Source of the DNA: CAYNHF01 sp964397045
Lineage (GTDB): Bacteria; Actinomycetota; Acidimicrobiia; Spongiisociales; UBA5794
DNA length: 22,159 nucleotides
Assembly (NCBI GenBank): GCA_964397045.1
Contig: CAYNHF010000030.1
Coordinates: forward strand, 1 to 22,159
Direction of reading: 5' to 3'
The notes beneath the pieces were generated by a model that worked only from the letters and a program-made list of their open reading frames with translations, did no database searches and was not told where the DNA came from. Both the position numbers and the translations under genes were made by a program. Shown here in pieces: positions 7,312-15,709 of this stretch; the first letter of the stretch is position 1, and each line of letters begins with the position of its first letter.

Positions 7312-8544
7312 GTGCAGTACGAGAAGGTCACGTTTCCGAACGCGCAGGGTGAGGCGTTGGCCGGCCGGATCGATTTCCCGCTGGGCGGCGAGCCGCTGGC
7401 GTACGCCCTCTACGCCCACTGCTTCACCTGCAACAAGAACCTGCGGGCGATCGGCCGCATCGCCACCACGCTGGCGCATCACGGCATTGCCACGCTGCGG
7501 TTCGACTTCACCGGGCTGGGCGAGAGCGAGGGCGACTTCTCCGCGACCAACTTCACGTCGAGTGTGGTCGACTTCGTCCGTGCGGCACGGTTCCTCGCCG
7601 AGCGCTACGAATCACCTGAGCTGCTGATCGGCCACTCGCTAGGTGGCGCCGTAGCTCTGGCGGCTGCGGCGGAGATTGAATCGGTGCGGGCTGTGGTGAC
7701 GATCGCGGCTCCGGCTACGCCGCGGCACATCGAACGCCACATCGTCGACGATCTCGATGAGATCGAAGCGGCTGGTGAGGCTGAGGTGATGCTGGCGGGC
7801 CGCCCTTTCGTGATCCGCCAACAGCTCCTCGCCGACATCGAGAGCATCCGGCTCGATCAAGCGATTGCCGAACTGGGTCGACCGCTGTTGGTGATCCACT
7901 CACCGACAGACACCATCGTCGGTATCAACAACGCCACCGAGATCCTCGCCGCGGCCCGACACCCGAAAAGCTTCCTGTCGCTCGATGGTGCCAACCATCT
8001 CATTTCCGAGGACGGTGACGCCCGGTATGTCGCCGAGGTGGTCGCCGCCTGGGCCAACCGCTACACGAGTGGGGATCTGGCGGCGCAGGCACAGCCCGAC
8101 TTCATCGTTGATGCACCGAAGAGTACGACGGTGGTCCGCACCGAGCGGGGCTTCCGGACCGATGTTGTGTCCAACGGGTTCGCGCTCGTCGCAGACGAGC
8201 CCACCTCGGTTGGGGGCACCAACACGGGGCCGACTCCGTACGACTATCTGCTGACGGCCCTAGGCGCCTGTACGTCGATGACGCTGCGGATGTATGCCGA
8301 TCGGAAGGAGTGGCCGCTCGAGTCGGTGACGGTGCGATTGACCCACCGCAAGGTGCACGCCAGGGACTGTGCTGAATGCGAATCGGCGATCGGCGTGGTC
8401 GACACCGTCGATCGTGAAATCGAGCTGGTGGGGCCGCTCAGCGTCGAGCAACGTGAGCGGCTCCTCGAGATTGCCGATCGTTGCCCGGTCCACAAGACGC
8501 TCCACGGCGAGGTCGCGGTACACAGCCGGCTCGCTCCCGTTTGA
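7312..8544 (+). CDS. Bifunctional alpha/beta hydrolase-OsmC fusion
   Basis: This 410-residue protein joins two enzymes. Residues 1-250 are a serine hydrolase with nucleophile Ser109 in GHSLGG, Asp200 in SPTDTIV and His229 in GANHLI; HCFTCNKN (36-43) sits at the oxyanion position. Residues 265-410 are an OsmC/Ohr-type peroxidase domain with GTNTGPTPYDYLLTALGAC (peroxidatic-type Cys320) and CPVHKTL (Cys391), the two-Cys pattern used to reduce organic hydroperoxides. This architecture is known in bacteria; the hydrolase half may release acyl or peroxy groups for the second half, which is inference. The GTG start at 7312 has GGGAGG 9 bp upstream. It is convergent with the DUF2652 gene, with 73 bp between the stops. 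Confidence 0.92.
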   Translation: MQYEKVTFPNAQGEALAGRIDFPLGGEPLAYALYAHCFTCNKNLRAIGRIATTLAHHGIATLRFDFTGLGESEGDFSATNFTSSVVDFVRAARFLAERYESPELLIGHSLGGAVALAAAAEIESVRAVVTIAAPATPRHIERHIVDDLDEIEAAGEAEVMLAGRPFVIRQQLLADIESIRLDQAIAELGRPLLVIHSPTDTIVGINNATEILAAARHPKSFLSLDGANHLISEDGDARYVAEVVAAWANRYTSGDLAAQAQPDFIVDAPKSTTVVRTERGFRTDVVSNGFALVADEPTSVGGTNTGPTPYDYLLTALGACTSMTLRMYADRKEWPLESVTVRLTHRKVHARDCAECESAIGVVDTVDREIELVGPLSVEQRERLLEIADRCPVHKTLHGEVAVHSRLAPV

Positions 8545-8617
8545 GTCTGCGCACCTCCGTGCGACCGGGATCCCGAAGTGGGTCACCCTCAAGGATGAAG
8601 TGCCGCAACGCAGCCGA

Positions 8618-9820
8618 TTAGAGGTCGCCGGTGGGCGGTGAATCGCCGATTCCCGGTGTTCCGGCATTCCATTCTGCCACCCCGCCGGCGGCAGACCGGG
8701 CGATCGATCCGATCTCGATGGTCGGAGCGGGCCCCGCACGCTGGCGTCGTTCGGCGTCTGCCTCGATGTGGTCCCGAAACAGCTCGAGCTGTTGCTGCCA
8801 TCGTCTGCCGACCGTTTTGACCATGGATCTCCACAACACGCGGCGCAGCCCGCTCCCGCTCAAACGAGCTGCGGTTGCGGTCAGCCGGGTCCCTCGGTCG
8901 ATCTGTGTCAGCTGGTAATCCAGCACCATCGTCGCCGGTCCGCCGGGAAGCTCCAGGGTCTGTTCGACGACCACACGCTCAAACGGTCTCCACTCGAGTA
9001 CGACCTGCGAATAGCTCTTGTTGCCGTGGAAGCACTGGTAGCTGGTGCCGGGCGCGACCCTGCCGGACTTGAGGTCGGTTACCTCCTGGCGGTCGGACCC
9101 GAGCAGCACCTTGCGGAACTCGAGGTCGCTCATGTAGTCCCAGACGACATGCTGAGGCAGCGAGACGTCGACTGCGAAGGCTCCGATCAGCTCATCGGGC
9201 GTGAAGACGATGCGGTCATCTGCGCCTGTTGCGTAGACGGGTGCCATGTCCATGATCCACATGGAGGCTTCCCCGAGGTCCGGCACTGCTTCCGTGTGGC
9301 GGACCATGGCTTCGGAGGCGTCGAGGCCGAGCGCTTCGAGTGCGGCATCTGTGCACAGCAGGTAGGCGCGGATCCCGGTGTCCGCCGTCACGGTGTTCTT
9401 GAGCAGGCGGTGGATGAGGTTGACGTCGGTGCCGAGCAGTTCGTCGTGGTCGCCGATCGTCTGAAGCACGAACGATCCGAAGTGAACGAAGAACTTGAGG
9501 TCGAGTGCAGAGACGTTGGCGCATGCGTTGCACTGGCAGGTGTTGTTGAGGACCATCAACTCGATGGCGTTGCGGAAGTCGATGTAGGTCTTCTCGATGG
9601 TTTCCAGGAACGTCTGCCCTGTCACGAAGCCGGTTTCGAGGCCGTAGCTGATGACGGCGTCTCCCTCGAGGCGGGAGATGATCAGCGGGCGTTGGGTGTG
9701 GTCGATCAGCAGCGTGAGGAGGTCGGTGAGGGTCCCCTGGGCGTGCTCGAGTTCCGACTCGTTCAGGTACGTCGTGTATCCCGTGATGTCGGCGATGACG
9801 ATGAAGCCGCGTTGTTCCAT
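8618..9820 (-). CDS. DUF2652 degenerate-cyclase domain plus SRPBCC domain
   Basis: A 400-residue protein. Residues 5-200 match DUF2652, a class III nucleotide-cyclase-like domain: FIVIADITGYTTY (6-18, with metal-ligand position Asp11), SRLEGDAVISY (49-59, Asp54) and DVNLIHRLLKN (132-142). A CQCNAC cluster (95-100) sits in a loop. Residues 205-355 look like an SRPBCC/polyketide-cyclase ligand-binding domain (FAVDVSLPQHVVWDYMSD at the start, a helix with WRSMVKTVGRRWQQQLELF at the end). The last 45 residues are low-complexity. Cyclase activity is uncertain, so a ligand-sensing role is more likely. The start lies only 10 bp after the stop of the upstream hydrolase pseudogene, so the two may once have formed an operon. 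Confidence 0.85.
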   Translation of the reverse strand: MEQRGFIVIADITGYTTYLNESELEHAQGTLTDLLTLLIDHTQRPLIISRLEGDAVISYGLETGFVTGQTFLETIEKTYIDFRNAIELMVLNNTCQCNACANVSALDLKFFVHFGSFVLQTIGDHDELLGTDVNLIHRLLKNTVTADTGIRAYLLCTDAALEALGLDASEAMVRHTEAVPDLGEASMWIMDMAPVYATGADDRIVFTPDELIGAFAVDVSLPQHVVWDYMSDLEFRKVLLGSDRQEVTDLKSGRVAPGTSYQCFHGNKSYSQVVLEWRPFERVVVEQTLELPGGPATMVLDYQLTQIDRGTRLTATAARLSGSGLRRVLWRSMVKTVGRRWQQQLELFRDHIEADAERRQRAGPAPTIEIGSIARSAAGGVAEWNAGTPGIGDSPPTGDL

Positions 9821-9830
9821 GGCGGCGAGC

Positions 9831-10580
9831 CTACAGGTGGGGCTCAGCAGGGGCCGTGTCGCCTGCTGCGTCGGGTCGGCGGCGCAGTGTGCGGCTGGTC
9901 CACGAGCCCGCGGTGTTGGTGATGGCAGCCGTCACGACCGCGGCATCGGTGACGATGCTCAGGTGATGGCCTTCGATCGTGGAGCAGGACCAGTGGCGTT
10001 CCGCGGCAAGCTGGTATTCGTCCGCATATGCGTTGCTCAGCTTCACGTAGGCGCACGGACCCGCTGCCCAGCCGTCCGGCACGGGCACGTCTTCTTCGTA
10101 GAAAGCGCGGGGGACCCGGGGCATGTCGGATTCGAGCAACGATCGGCTCGTTGCGTCCGGGAGGAGCTCTTCCACCACCTCCGGAGGCCACCACGCCAGC
10201 CAGGGGGCCAGCATGCCGTCGAGCGTCACCGAGTCCAGCGGTTCCTTCATTGCGGGCCCTGTCGTATGCACCCCGGATGTCGGCGGGACTACCGCATCCA
10301 CGAACACAAGGCCGCGAAGGTCTTAGTCGATTGCGTTGCCGATCGCAGGGAGGAAGACCCCGGCACCTGAGTGTCCCACGACCGTCACCAGACCGTCCTG
10401 ATCGGCCAGGCAGCCGCAGGCCGCTGCTACGAATGATTCGGATCAGGAGTCGTTGAGTGGTGTAATCCGCGTCAGATCTGGGACAAGGACGTTGAATCCG
10501 CGGTCGATCGCCAAGTCGGCGACGCGTGTCCAGGAAGACGGACCCAGCAGCGGGCTATGCACCAGCAGCAGCGATTCCAT
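9831..10580 (-). pseudogene. Alpha/beta hydrolase with two in-frame stops
   Basis: One continuous 249-codon frame on the minus strand encodes a recognisable alpha/beta hydrolase: LLLVHSPLLGPSSW near the start, the nucleophile elbow VGHSGAG, LVFVDAVVPP, PCAYVKLSNAY and a C-terminal TIEGHHLSIVTD with the catalytic His. It is cut by TGA at 10443-10445 and TAA at 10323-10325. No frameshift is needed, because the frame matches before, between and after the stops. Each stop is one C-to-T change from a sense codon (CGA, CAA). The nucleophile lies between the two stops, so no single surviving fragment can be active. A remnant starting at ATG 10307 could still be translated. Sequencing error at both sites is possible but less likely. 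Confidence 0.8.
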
Positions 10581-10712
10581 GCTCGCCGATTGTGGATGAC
10601 AGACCCGGTCACCCCGCGTGACGCGAACCCTGCACCGGTGGTCGAGGTGCCGCGAAGGCGGCCCTTCGAATGGGCGAAGTTGTGGGAGAGAGTCCACTCC
10701 GGGTTGTGCCAC

Positions 10713-10809
10713 ATCGAGGGGTGACACACCCATGATGAGGGTAGAGCCATGGGGCGGGTCGCGACCCCATGGAAGGGGCATACCCCATGGATGGAGTTGT
10801 CACCTCGAT
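10713..10809. repeat. ~97-bp imperfect palindrome upstream of the pseudogene
   Basis: Nested inverted repeats share a centre near 10760. The outer arms ATCGAGG-GG-TGACA (10713-10726) and TGTCACCTCGAT (10798-10809) match except for a 2-bp insertion. The inner arms CCATGGGG (10747-10754) and CCCCATGG (10765-10772) are perfect. Parts of the intervening arms also match. A further CCCCATGG lies at 10783-10790, giving four CCATG-type boxes spaced about 17-20 bp. It could be a MITE or REP-like element or a large operator. No target-site duplication was identified. Confidence 0.45.
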
Positions 10810-11182
10810 CCATAGACGATGGTCAATATGAACTGCAACGGTGCGGCCACTTTCGTTGAGCGACGAGCTCGGAGCGCAAGTTGGCAGTGGCGCTTCGCGA
10901 TACTTGTCGTCTTCGTAGCCGACATCGACGAGGCATTCGCGGCACCAAGGACGACCGCCCTGCCTCTGACGGGGTCGGCTTTGTGGACGACGATTGTGGC
11001 GAGCCGCCTCTTTCGAAGGCTGGCGTCCCACGTTCAAGATCGATGCCGGATGGAATCCGAGGGTGTGGTCGGGGCGTTGATCGGTGAGGTAGCTGGATCG
11101 GGTCGGCCGAGGGCTGCACCAACCCGACTGGGATCGCGGAGTCGGGCTCGTAAACGACCGGTAAGAAGAGAGCTGAGACGAG
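10810..11182. other. Gene-poor stretch before the MFS gene
   Basis: No reading frame here looks like a real protein on either strand. A minus-strand frame contains CRECLVDVGYEDD, which might be a remnant, but it has no start context and runs through the palindrome. The final bases hold the purine-rich AAGAAGAGAG upstream of the MFS start. Together with the palindrome next to it, this looks like eroded sequence. Confidence 0.5.
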
Positions 11183-12526
11183 TTGCGACGTTATCTGATT
11201 CTGTGGGCGGGCCAGCTGGTGTCTCTCACCGGCTCACAGGTGACCGGTTTTGCCCTCGGGGTATGGGTCTTTCAGGAGACTGGTTCTGCCACTCAGCTGA
11301 GCATCGTCTACCTGGCAACGATGCTGCCGAACGTCCTGATCTCGGTGCCTGCCGGCGCGTTGGCCGACCGGTGGAACCGCAGGTCTGTGATGCTCGTCAG
11401 CGACGCCGGCGCGGCACTGAGCACGCTGGTCGTTCTGCTGGTGGTGTCGACAGGTGACCTGCAGGTTTGGCACGTCTACGTGTTGACCGCGCTGAGTGCA
11501 GCGCTCGGTGCCTTCCAAACGCCCGCGTATCTCTCCGCAGTTTCGACGCTCGTCCCCAAGGACATGCTGAACCGCGTCAGCGGTCTCACCCAGCTGGGCC
11601 GGGCCGGGCCTGCCATCGTTGCACCTCTAGTCGCTGGTTTCGCCCTTGTATCGGCGGGGTTGCAGGGTGTGCTGCTGATCGACCTCGCTTCCTTCCTGGT
11701 CGCCCTGGCGACTCTGCTGGCCATCAAGATCCCAATGCCGAGAGCCAAAACCGACGAGCACACCTCAACCGTCCGTGAACTCACTGCGGGGTTCACCTAC
11801 ATCGCCCGGCGATCAGGGCTGATGGGCCTCCTGATCTTCTTCACAGTGTTCAACCTGCTGGTCGGCGTGATCCAGGTGCTCTTCACGCCACTCGTCCTCA
11901 GCTTCGCGAGCGTCGGCACGCTGGGACTCGTGCTCTCGATCGCCGGCGTGGGGATGCTCGTCGGAAGCATTGTCCTGAGCGTGTGGGGCGGGCCCCAAAG
12001 GCGGGTGTTCGGGATTCTCGGCTCCGCGGCTGTGGCCGGTCTGGCGCTAGCCGGGTTCGGCCTGCGGCCGCTCGTGCCGTTGATGGCTGCGGCCGGGTTC
12101 GTGGCCTTCTTCGCCAGGCCGTTCTTCGACGGTCTCTACCAGGCACTGACGCAGGCCAAGGTCGCCCCGGAAGTGCAGGGGCGTGTCTTCGCCCTGCAGC
12201 AAGCCGTGATGTATGCGGCGTTACCGGTCGGCTATCTGCTGGCCGGACCCCTCGCCGACGGCTTCTTCGAACCCCTGCTGGTTGAAGGCGGTGCGCTGGC
12301 AAACAGCGCGGGGGTGGTGATCGATGTCGGGGCCGGGCGGGGCATCGGGCTGATCTTCATCCTGGCTGGATTGGGCATAACGCTGGCCGCCCTGGTCACG
12401 CTGTTGAACCCGCGGGTGCGCCAGGTTGACCTTGAACTGCCCGATGCCTTGTCCGATTCTTCAGAACCCTCGGTCAGTCGACCCAGCCGCGAAGTGACGG
12501 ACATACCGGTCGCTGACTTGACGTGA
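11183..12526 (+). CDS. MFS transporter (EntS/MFS_3-like exporter)
   Basis: This 447-residue protein has about 12 hydrophobic helices and the major-facilitator motif A between helices 2 and 3 (GALADRWNRRSVM, residues 58-70). LTGSQVTGFALGVWVF (15-30) in helix 1 and FQTPAYLSAVSTLVPKDMLNRVSGL are typical of the MFS_3/enterobactin-exporter EntS group, which mostly export small molecules or drugs. A polar tail of about 35 residues (SDSSEPSVSRPSREV) follows the last helix. The start is TTG 11183; an in-frame TGA just upstream rules out a longer form, and the ribosome site is weak. No biosynthetic or regulator gene adjoins it, so the substrate cannot be inferred. Confidence 0.9.
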   Translation: MRRYLILWAGQLVSLTGSQVTGFALGVWVFQETGSATQLSIVYLATMLPNVLISVPAGALADRWNRRSVMLVSDAGAALSTLVVLLVVSTGDLQVWHVYVLTALSAALGAFQTPAYLSAVSTLVPKDMLNRVSGLTQLGRAGPAIVAPLVAGFALVSAGLQGVLLIDLASFLVALATLLAIKIPMPRAKTDEHTSTVRELTAGFTYIARRSGLMGLLIFFTVFNLLVGVIQVLFTPLVLSFASVGTLGLVLSIAGVGMLVGSIVLSVWGGPQRRVFGILGSAAVAGLALAGFGLRPLVPLMAAAGFVAFFARPFFDGLYQALTQAKVAPEVQGRVFALQQAVMYAALPVGYLLAGPLADGFFEPLLVEGGALANSAGVVIDVGAGRGIGLIFILAGLGITLAALVTLLNPRVRQVDLELPDALSDSSEPSVSRPSREVTDIPVADLT

Positions 12527-12945
12527 TCGTGAGTCTCGCGTCGCAGCCGCCACCACCGCGGGCCCTTCTCCGACGGCCCGTCGCCTTCGTCGAGGCACCG
12601 CCGTCGTGCCCCAGTTGCAGGCAAGGTCGGCACCGATACCTCGTTCTCGAGTGATGGTGCTCACCTGCCTGTAGGAGTTGCTTGAGCAACGCGATCCGGC
12701 CAAGCGAGTTCACCCCGATTCGAGGAATGCTCCTCCGGATCTCGCCGAACGCTGTTGAGGATTGCGTTGCTGACGGGCACCGTGGAGGCGGTCGTCTCTC
12801 GCCCTCCGGAGCCGAGTTTCGGGCTCAGTCAGGTGGAGCCGAAGTTGAGATATGCGCGAGCCGCCGACCAGGAAGCTACTCAGCCATGCGTGCCCGTTCG
12901 CCACCGCATTGCACGGAGGCGGTCACGAAATCTAGGTACAACCTC
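12527..12945. other. 419-bp gap between convergent MFS and ATP-grasp genes
   Basis: I see no convincing gene, RNA or terminator hairpin here. The short open frames on both strands have composition typical of random high-GC sequence and lack ribosome sites. For a region between two convergent genes it is unusually long, which fits lost or decayed sequence. Confidence 0.5.
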
Positions 12946-14079
12946 CTACACCCGTCCCCGGACTCGAGACGGTAGCCGGGCCAGGTAGGTGAGTCCTGGA
13001 CGCGGGTCGGACCAGCTCCAGATGGGGTGCACCGAGAAGAACGAGTGGTAGAAGGCATCAGCCACCATCATGGTGCTCCGAAGACCGGACTGCTGGAGTG
13101 CGCTCCTGAGGTCACCTTCCATCGCCTGGTAGCAGACGCCGATGCGCGGGGATACCACCTCGACGTCTCTCCCAGTTGCAAGTCGCGCCCACGTGTCAAT
13201 CGGCCGCATGCCGCTGGCATAGGGCAGCGCGAGACCGCCGTAGATCCTGCCGTTGAAGTCCGTAAGACGCGCTTCGTTGTCGTCCGACAGCCAAAACTGG
13301 AGATCGGCGAGGCCAAACCAGCCGATTGCTCTGAGAAAGGCTTGGACTCCGCCTCTCAGTTCCGAGGCGAGGGGAACCGTAACCGCTCGGGCGGACTGTC
13401 CGGTTTCGGAACTCCCCAGCCGCGTAGTCAGGTGGGCGGCCGCAGTCAGAATCTGGTGCTCCCTGTCTGTCACGACCACGACATGCAGGACCCGACCGTG
13501 GCTGTACTCCTGGAAGACGGGCTCTGCACCTATCGCCCGCATCCGGTCTGCCGCGTCGAGCGCATCCTGCTTGCTGTGAGCCACCACCGCTCGGACTCGA
13601 TCCGCTTGGCGCGGCACCTCCGGATCCCAATGCAGGCGCGCCTTGACGACCACGGGGAGATCGAAGTTCGACACAGATTGAAGGTTCGCGATTTGCGTGT
13701 CCGGCGTCGACAGCCCAGCCGCGCGTGCGACGTCGGTCAGCTCCAACTTGTCGAAAGCGCGCCTGACCTGCTGATGTGGGACGTAGGGAACAATCGCGCC
13801 CAGACGGCGTCTGTTGGCAGAGAGCTGCAAGACCTCGGCGTCACCAACACCGAAGGCAAGCTCGTAACCGAAACGTCCAACGATCTCCTCGACGGCGGTG
13901 ACGAAGTGGCCCGGGTTCTGGACGAGGGGTGGGACGTAGTGCCAGCGGCGGTTCCAACGAGACGTCGCGGCATACCCCAGGCGAGATGGGGAAGCGACGC
14001 CCGGCGTCCAGCCAGCTCGTCCCAGCTCGCGAACCGCAGCCAACGCCCCAGGGGAATCTCCGACGAGTAGAACTTTCAC
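12946..14079 (-). CDS. Stand-alone ATP-grasp carboxylate ligase-like protein
   Basis: The 377-residue protein starts with a Rossmann-like preATP-grasp segment (MKVLLVGDSPGALAAVRELGRAG). The ATP-grasp core has LPVVVKAR (Lys146, nucleotide), PVFQEYSHGRVLHV (187-200) and the metal/ATP motif LADLQF...LTDFNGRIYGGLAL (257-284), where Asp and Asn replace the usual Glu/Asn pair of the LLEINPRxxG motif. Such enzymes join a carboxylate, activated as acyl phosphate, to an amine or another nucleophile. The partner substrate is unknown; relatives occur in cell-envelope and peptide-ligation loci. The start is GTG 14079 with AGGAAAG close upstream. Flanking gaps of about 400 bp on both sides isolate it. Codon use looks somewhat less GC3-biased than its neighbours. 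Confidence 0.8.
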   Translation of the reverse strand: MKVLLVGDSPGALAAVRELGRAGWTPGVASPSRLGYAATSRWNRRWHYVPPLVQNPGHFVTAVEEIVGRFGYELAFGVGDAEVLQLSANRRRLGAIVPYVPHQQVRRAFDKLELTDVARAAGLSTPDTQIANLQSVSNFDLPVVVKARLHWDPEVPRQADRVRAVVAHSKQDALDAADRMRAIGAEPVFQEYSHGRVLHVVVVTDREHQILTAAAHLTTRLGSSETGQSARAVTVPLASELRGGVQAFLRAIGWFGLADLQFWLSDDNEARLTDFNGRIYGGLALPYASGMRPIDTWARLATGRDVEVVSPRIGVCYQAMEGDLRSALQQSGLRSTMMVADAFYHSFFSVHPIWSWSDPRPGLTYLARLPSRVRGRV

Positions 14080-14480
14080 GGGCTTTCCTGGCGGGGTCAG
14101 TGCGGCAGGCTAACTCAGACCTCGGGAAAGCCGCAGTACGCGACGGCGACCTGTCAGTGGTCTTGACTCGGTGGCCCGATCAGACGTCTCGAAGATACCC
14201 CGCTTAGCTACGAGGTTACGTACCTCGACTGCCAACAGAACCCGACCACGAACGTAGGCGGCCAACATCACCACATCCTCCGAGTACCGTTTCCGAGGTC
14301 GCGGATAGCGTCCCGAACCCGAATGTCAGAGCCGCAGACGAGTGGGGCCAGGGCCGAAGGCCCGATGTCCGAGCGGGACCTAGGTCGCGCTTACTCGTTG
14401 TTCCGTCGATCGGCAGCCACCTTCCGCGCCGTGGCTATTCGCCCTAGACCTTTTTGGGCCCTCACGTTCCACGGCGACCT
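14080..14480. other. 401-bp gap with two short hairpins
   Basis: No gene is apparent. Two short inverted repeats stand out: CGAGGT-TACGT-ACCTCG at 14211-14227 and GGGCC-GAA-GGCCC at 14351-14363. The second lies about 120 bp past the CoA-transferase stop on the minus strand and could end that transcript, but no T-tract follows on that strand. It is not a tRNA. Confidence 0.45.
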
Positions 14481-15662
14481 CTAGCCCTGTCCCGTGTCGT
14501 CGGGAGCGTCCTTGTTGAGCCAGGCGAGAATCTCAGCAGTGTGCTCGCCCAACGCCGGTGGTGCCATCCGCACAGCCGGCGGCGTATCGGACATTCGGAT
14601 GGGCGATCGCGTCGATCGAAACATGTACGAAGCTGACGGGGTCTCGACAACAGCCTCCCTCCCGATCTCTGCCGCGAAGGCGAACGCATCAGAGACGGCA
14701 TTCACCGGCCCGGCCGGTATGCCGGCACCGCGGAACATCGCTACCCATTCCGACGCTGGGCGAGTCGTGAGCGTCTTCTCAAGCTCCTCCTCCAAACGAT
14801 CGATGTTGGCGACGCGGTTGGTGTTCGTTGCGAATCCAGGGTCGGCAGAAAGATCGGGGCGGTCAATGAGGGCACAAGCCATCTGCCACTGTCGGTCGGA
14901 TCCGACGGCAAGTACGAAGTCACGGTCCGAGGCCCGGTACGTTTGGTACGGGGCGATCGACGGATGACGGTTCCCGTGCAGGCCACCGTCGACACCAGCA
15001 TTCAGGAACCCTGAACCAACATTGAGCAACGCCGCGAGCGCGGTATCGATCAGGGCGACCTCGATGTGCTGGCCCTCGCCCGTGGTAGAAGCGTGGTGGA
15101 GTGCCGCCAGTATGCCGGTGGCGGCGTACAGCCCGGTGATCTTGTCGATCAGCGCAACGCCTGCTTTGCTCGGCGGCCCGCCAGTGGGGCCAGTAATGCT
15201 CATCATCCCACCCATCGCTTGCGCCAGAAGGTCGTATCCGGGGAGGGAGGCACCGGATTCGTCGGAGCCGAAACCTGAGATCGAGCAGTAGACCAGCGTA
15301 GGGTTGCGGGCTGAAACGTCACCGTAGCTCAGACCCCACCGAGCCATCGTGCCGGGGCGAAAGTTCTCGACGAGCACGTCTGCGGTTCGAGCCAGGCGCA
15401 TTGCCGTCTCGGCGTCGTCCGGGTCGTCTAGCTCCAGTGCGATGCTGCGCTTGTTGCGGTTGAGACCCTGGTAGTAGGTGCTGGTGCCCGCGCTCCATGG
15501 TGGGCCCCACCGGCGCGTCTCGTCGCCGATACGCGGTCGCTCTACCTTGATCACGTTCGCTCCAAGATCGCCGAGGATCATCGTCGCCAGCGGTCCGGCC
15601 AGAATGCGGGAGAAGTCGGCAACGACGACGCCGTCTAGCGGACGCTCGGCGCTAGTTGACAC
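14481..15662 (-). CDS. Family III CoA-transferase (CaiB/BaiF/Frc type)
   Basis: These enzymes move coenzyme A from an acyl-CoA donor to a carboxylic acid, typically opening a catabolic route. The 393-residue length is normal. Landmarks are the N-terminal DGVVVADFSRILAGPLATMILGDLGA type segment (10-35), KVERPRIGDETRRWGPP (39-55), NRNKRSIALELD (68-79), VENFRPGTMARWGL (98-111), the catalytic aspartate Asp144 in PGYDLLAQAMGGMMSITG, and the late GIPAGPVNAVSDAF (314-327). GTG 15662 was chosen because GAGGAGGT lies just upstream; a frame open to 16316 is an artefact through the divergent gene. It is transcribed away from the LLM oxidoreductase, with 132 bp between starts. The acid substrate is unknown. 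Confidence 0.94.
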   Translation of the reverse strand: MSTSAERPLDGVVVADFSRILAGPLATMILGDLGANVIKVERPRIGDETRRWGPPWSAGTSTYYQGLNRNKRSIALELDDPDDAETAMRLARTADVLVENFRPGTMARWGLSYGDVSARNPTLVYCSISGFGSDESGASLPGYDLLAQAMGGMMSITGPTGGPPSKAGVALIDKITGLYAATGILAALHHASTTGEGQHIEVALIDTALAALLNVGSGFLNAGVDGGLHGNRHPSIAPYQTYRASDRDFVLAVGSDRQWQMACALIDRPDLSADPGFATNTNRVANIDRLEEELEKTLTTRPASEWVAMFRGAGIPAGPVNAVSDAFAFAAEIGREAVVETPSASYMFRSTRSPIRMSDTPPAVRMAPPALGEHTAEILAWLNKDAPDDTGQG

Positions 15663-15698
15663 AGGACCTCCTCGTGGGCATAGGCTCCTCTCGCCCAG

Positions 15699-15709
15699 TT
15701 GGCTGCCAA
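15699..15709. promoter_or_regulatory. Palindromic operator candidate TTGGC-T-GCCAA
   Basis: A perfect 5-bp inverted repeat with a 1-bp centre lies in the 132-bp region between the divergent CoA-transferase and LLM starts, overlapping a wider GTTGG...CCAAC pair (15698-15721). The position suits a regulator controlling both promoters, though no regulator gene is encoded nearby. A motif this short could be chance. Confidence 0.3.

Noticed and set aside
8768..9922. Plus-strand 384-codon frame opposite the DUF2652-SRPBCC gene
   Set aside because: Antisense shadow; the minus strand carries the conserved domains.
10323..10445. Stop-codon reassignment or readthrough as an explanation of the broken hydrolase
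   Set aside because: Two different stops (TGA and TAA) are involved, and all other genes in the window use the standard code.
10443..10781. Extended N-terminus for the broken hydrolase starting at 10781
   Set aside because: The extra 67 residues are encoded by the palindromic element and do not resemble a hydrolase N-terminus; the family-like start is ATG 10580.
10609..11037. Minus-strand frame containing CRECLVDVGYEDD, considered as a zinc-motif remnant
   Set aside because: Only one short suggestive stretch is present. The frame runs through the palindrome and lacks a start context, so it was not annotated as a gene.
13027..14070. Plus-strand 347-codon frame opposite the ATP-grasp gene
   Set aside because: Antisense shadow with random-like composition; the minus strand shows the ATP-grasp motifs.
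14351..14363. GGGCC-GAA-GGCCC hairpin as an intrinsic terminator of the CoA-transferase
   Set aside because: It has a short stem, lies about 120 bp past the stop and has no T-tract, so it is mentioned only within the gap entry.
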